From JBBRCE01 sp038205115 (GTDB taxonomy: Bacteria > Planctomycetota > Planctomycetia > Pirellulales > JBBRCE01): 33,333 nucleotides of DNA. The translations under genes and the position numbers were made by a program. Under the pieces are notes generated by a model, which searched no databases, was not told the origin of the DNA, and worked only from the letters and a program-made list of their open reading frames with translations. Position 1 is the stretch's first letter, and every line of letters begins with the position of its first letter. Where the stretch lies: assembly GCA_038205115.1 (NCBI GenBank), contig JBBRCE010000053.1:1-33333 (forward strand), given 5' to 3'. This document shows positions 33,215 to 33,333 of the stretch, piece after piece.

Positions 33215-33333
33215 TTAGGCGGCAACGTGGCAGGCGTTGATGGCGGACGCGAGCGAGTTTTTTGATGTGGGTCGAATTGTGTGGAGCTGAAACGCGGCGC
33301 GATGGAGGCGAATGGCAAGTTGGGCGAGGGCGG
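33215..33333 (-). other. Open frame at the right edge, possible 3' end of a gene
   Basis: On the minus strand a frame is open from the window edge to a TAA at 33217-33215 (39 codons) and uses mostly G/C in third positions, like real genes here. It encodes a tail ending NSLASAINACHVAA. No family is recognised and the stretch is short, so this may be chance. Confidence 0.25.

Overview
This 33.3 kb window reads as an ordinary chromosomal stretch of a Planctomycetota bacterium, most likely of the Pirellulales type. The clues are a cysteine-rich exported protein built of YTV repeats (a motif family known from planctomycete wall proteins), an exported protein ending in a dockerin-like calcium-binding pair, many large exported TPR proteins, moderately high GC, and short single-function genes that are mostly not in large operons. 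No transposase, integrase, phage gene or CRISPR array was seen.

Layout: 1-1509 is the 3' part of an exported dockerin-type protein. It converges on a minus-strand translation operon, rpmI-rplT-pheS-pheT (5510 down to 1554), which has several stem-loops in the rpmI-rplT and rplT-pheS gaps. A YidB-like DUF937 gene, a tRNA-Gln(UUG) with its own good promoter, the redox repressor gene rex and a lone type II/IV prepilin-like gene follow on the minus strand. After a roughly 580 bp gap comes the 568-residue YTV protein (8398-10104, +) with a strong terminator. Next are a small Dabb-domain protein (+), and a minus-strand pair of a DctA-type symporter and a DUF4328 membrane protein.

13490-18249 (+) is a tightly packed export-type ABC cassette: ATPase, a permease with a large inserted extracytoplasmic domain, and a translationally coupled membrane-anchored protein with a long charged tail. 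18335-20176 is a cobalamin-binding-type radical SAM protein of the TIGR03960 kind. 20311-23310 encodes an exported TPR-CHAT protein with an apparent His/Cys protease dyad. 23341-24171 is a Cof-type HAD phosphatase.

24333-29841 holds three genes overlapping by 4 bases each (exported TPR plus zinc peptidase MA, MazG-like pyrophosphohydrolase, large envelope protein), followed after 68 bases by an ABC ATPase with no permease beside it (29910-30836). The right end carries minus-strand genes for a small lipoprotein, a DUF695 protein and an SGNH hydrolase, with a possible small plus-strand gene between the last two and an uncertain open frame at the edge.

I did not find a defence system or another clearly undescribed multi-gene system. 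The most unusual items are the YTV repeat protein with two internal 90 bp DNA repeat arrays, the exported CHAT protein, the coupled zincin/MazG/envelope/ABC group, the shortened PheT, and the structured rpmI-rplT intergenic RNA. All family assignments come from reading motifs by eye; none was tested by a database search.
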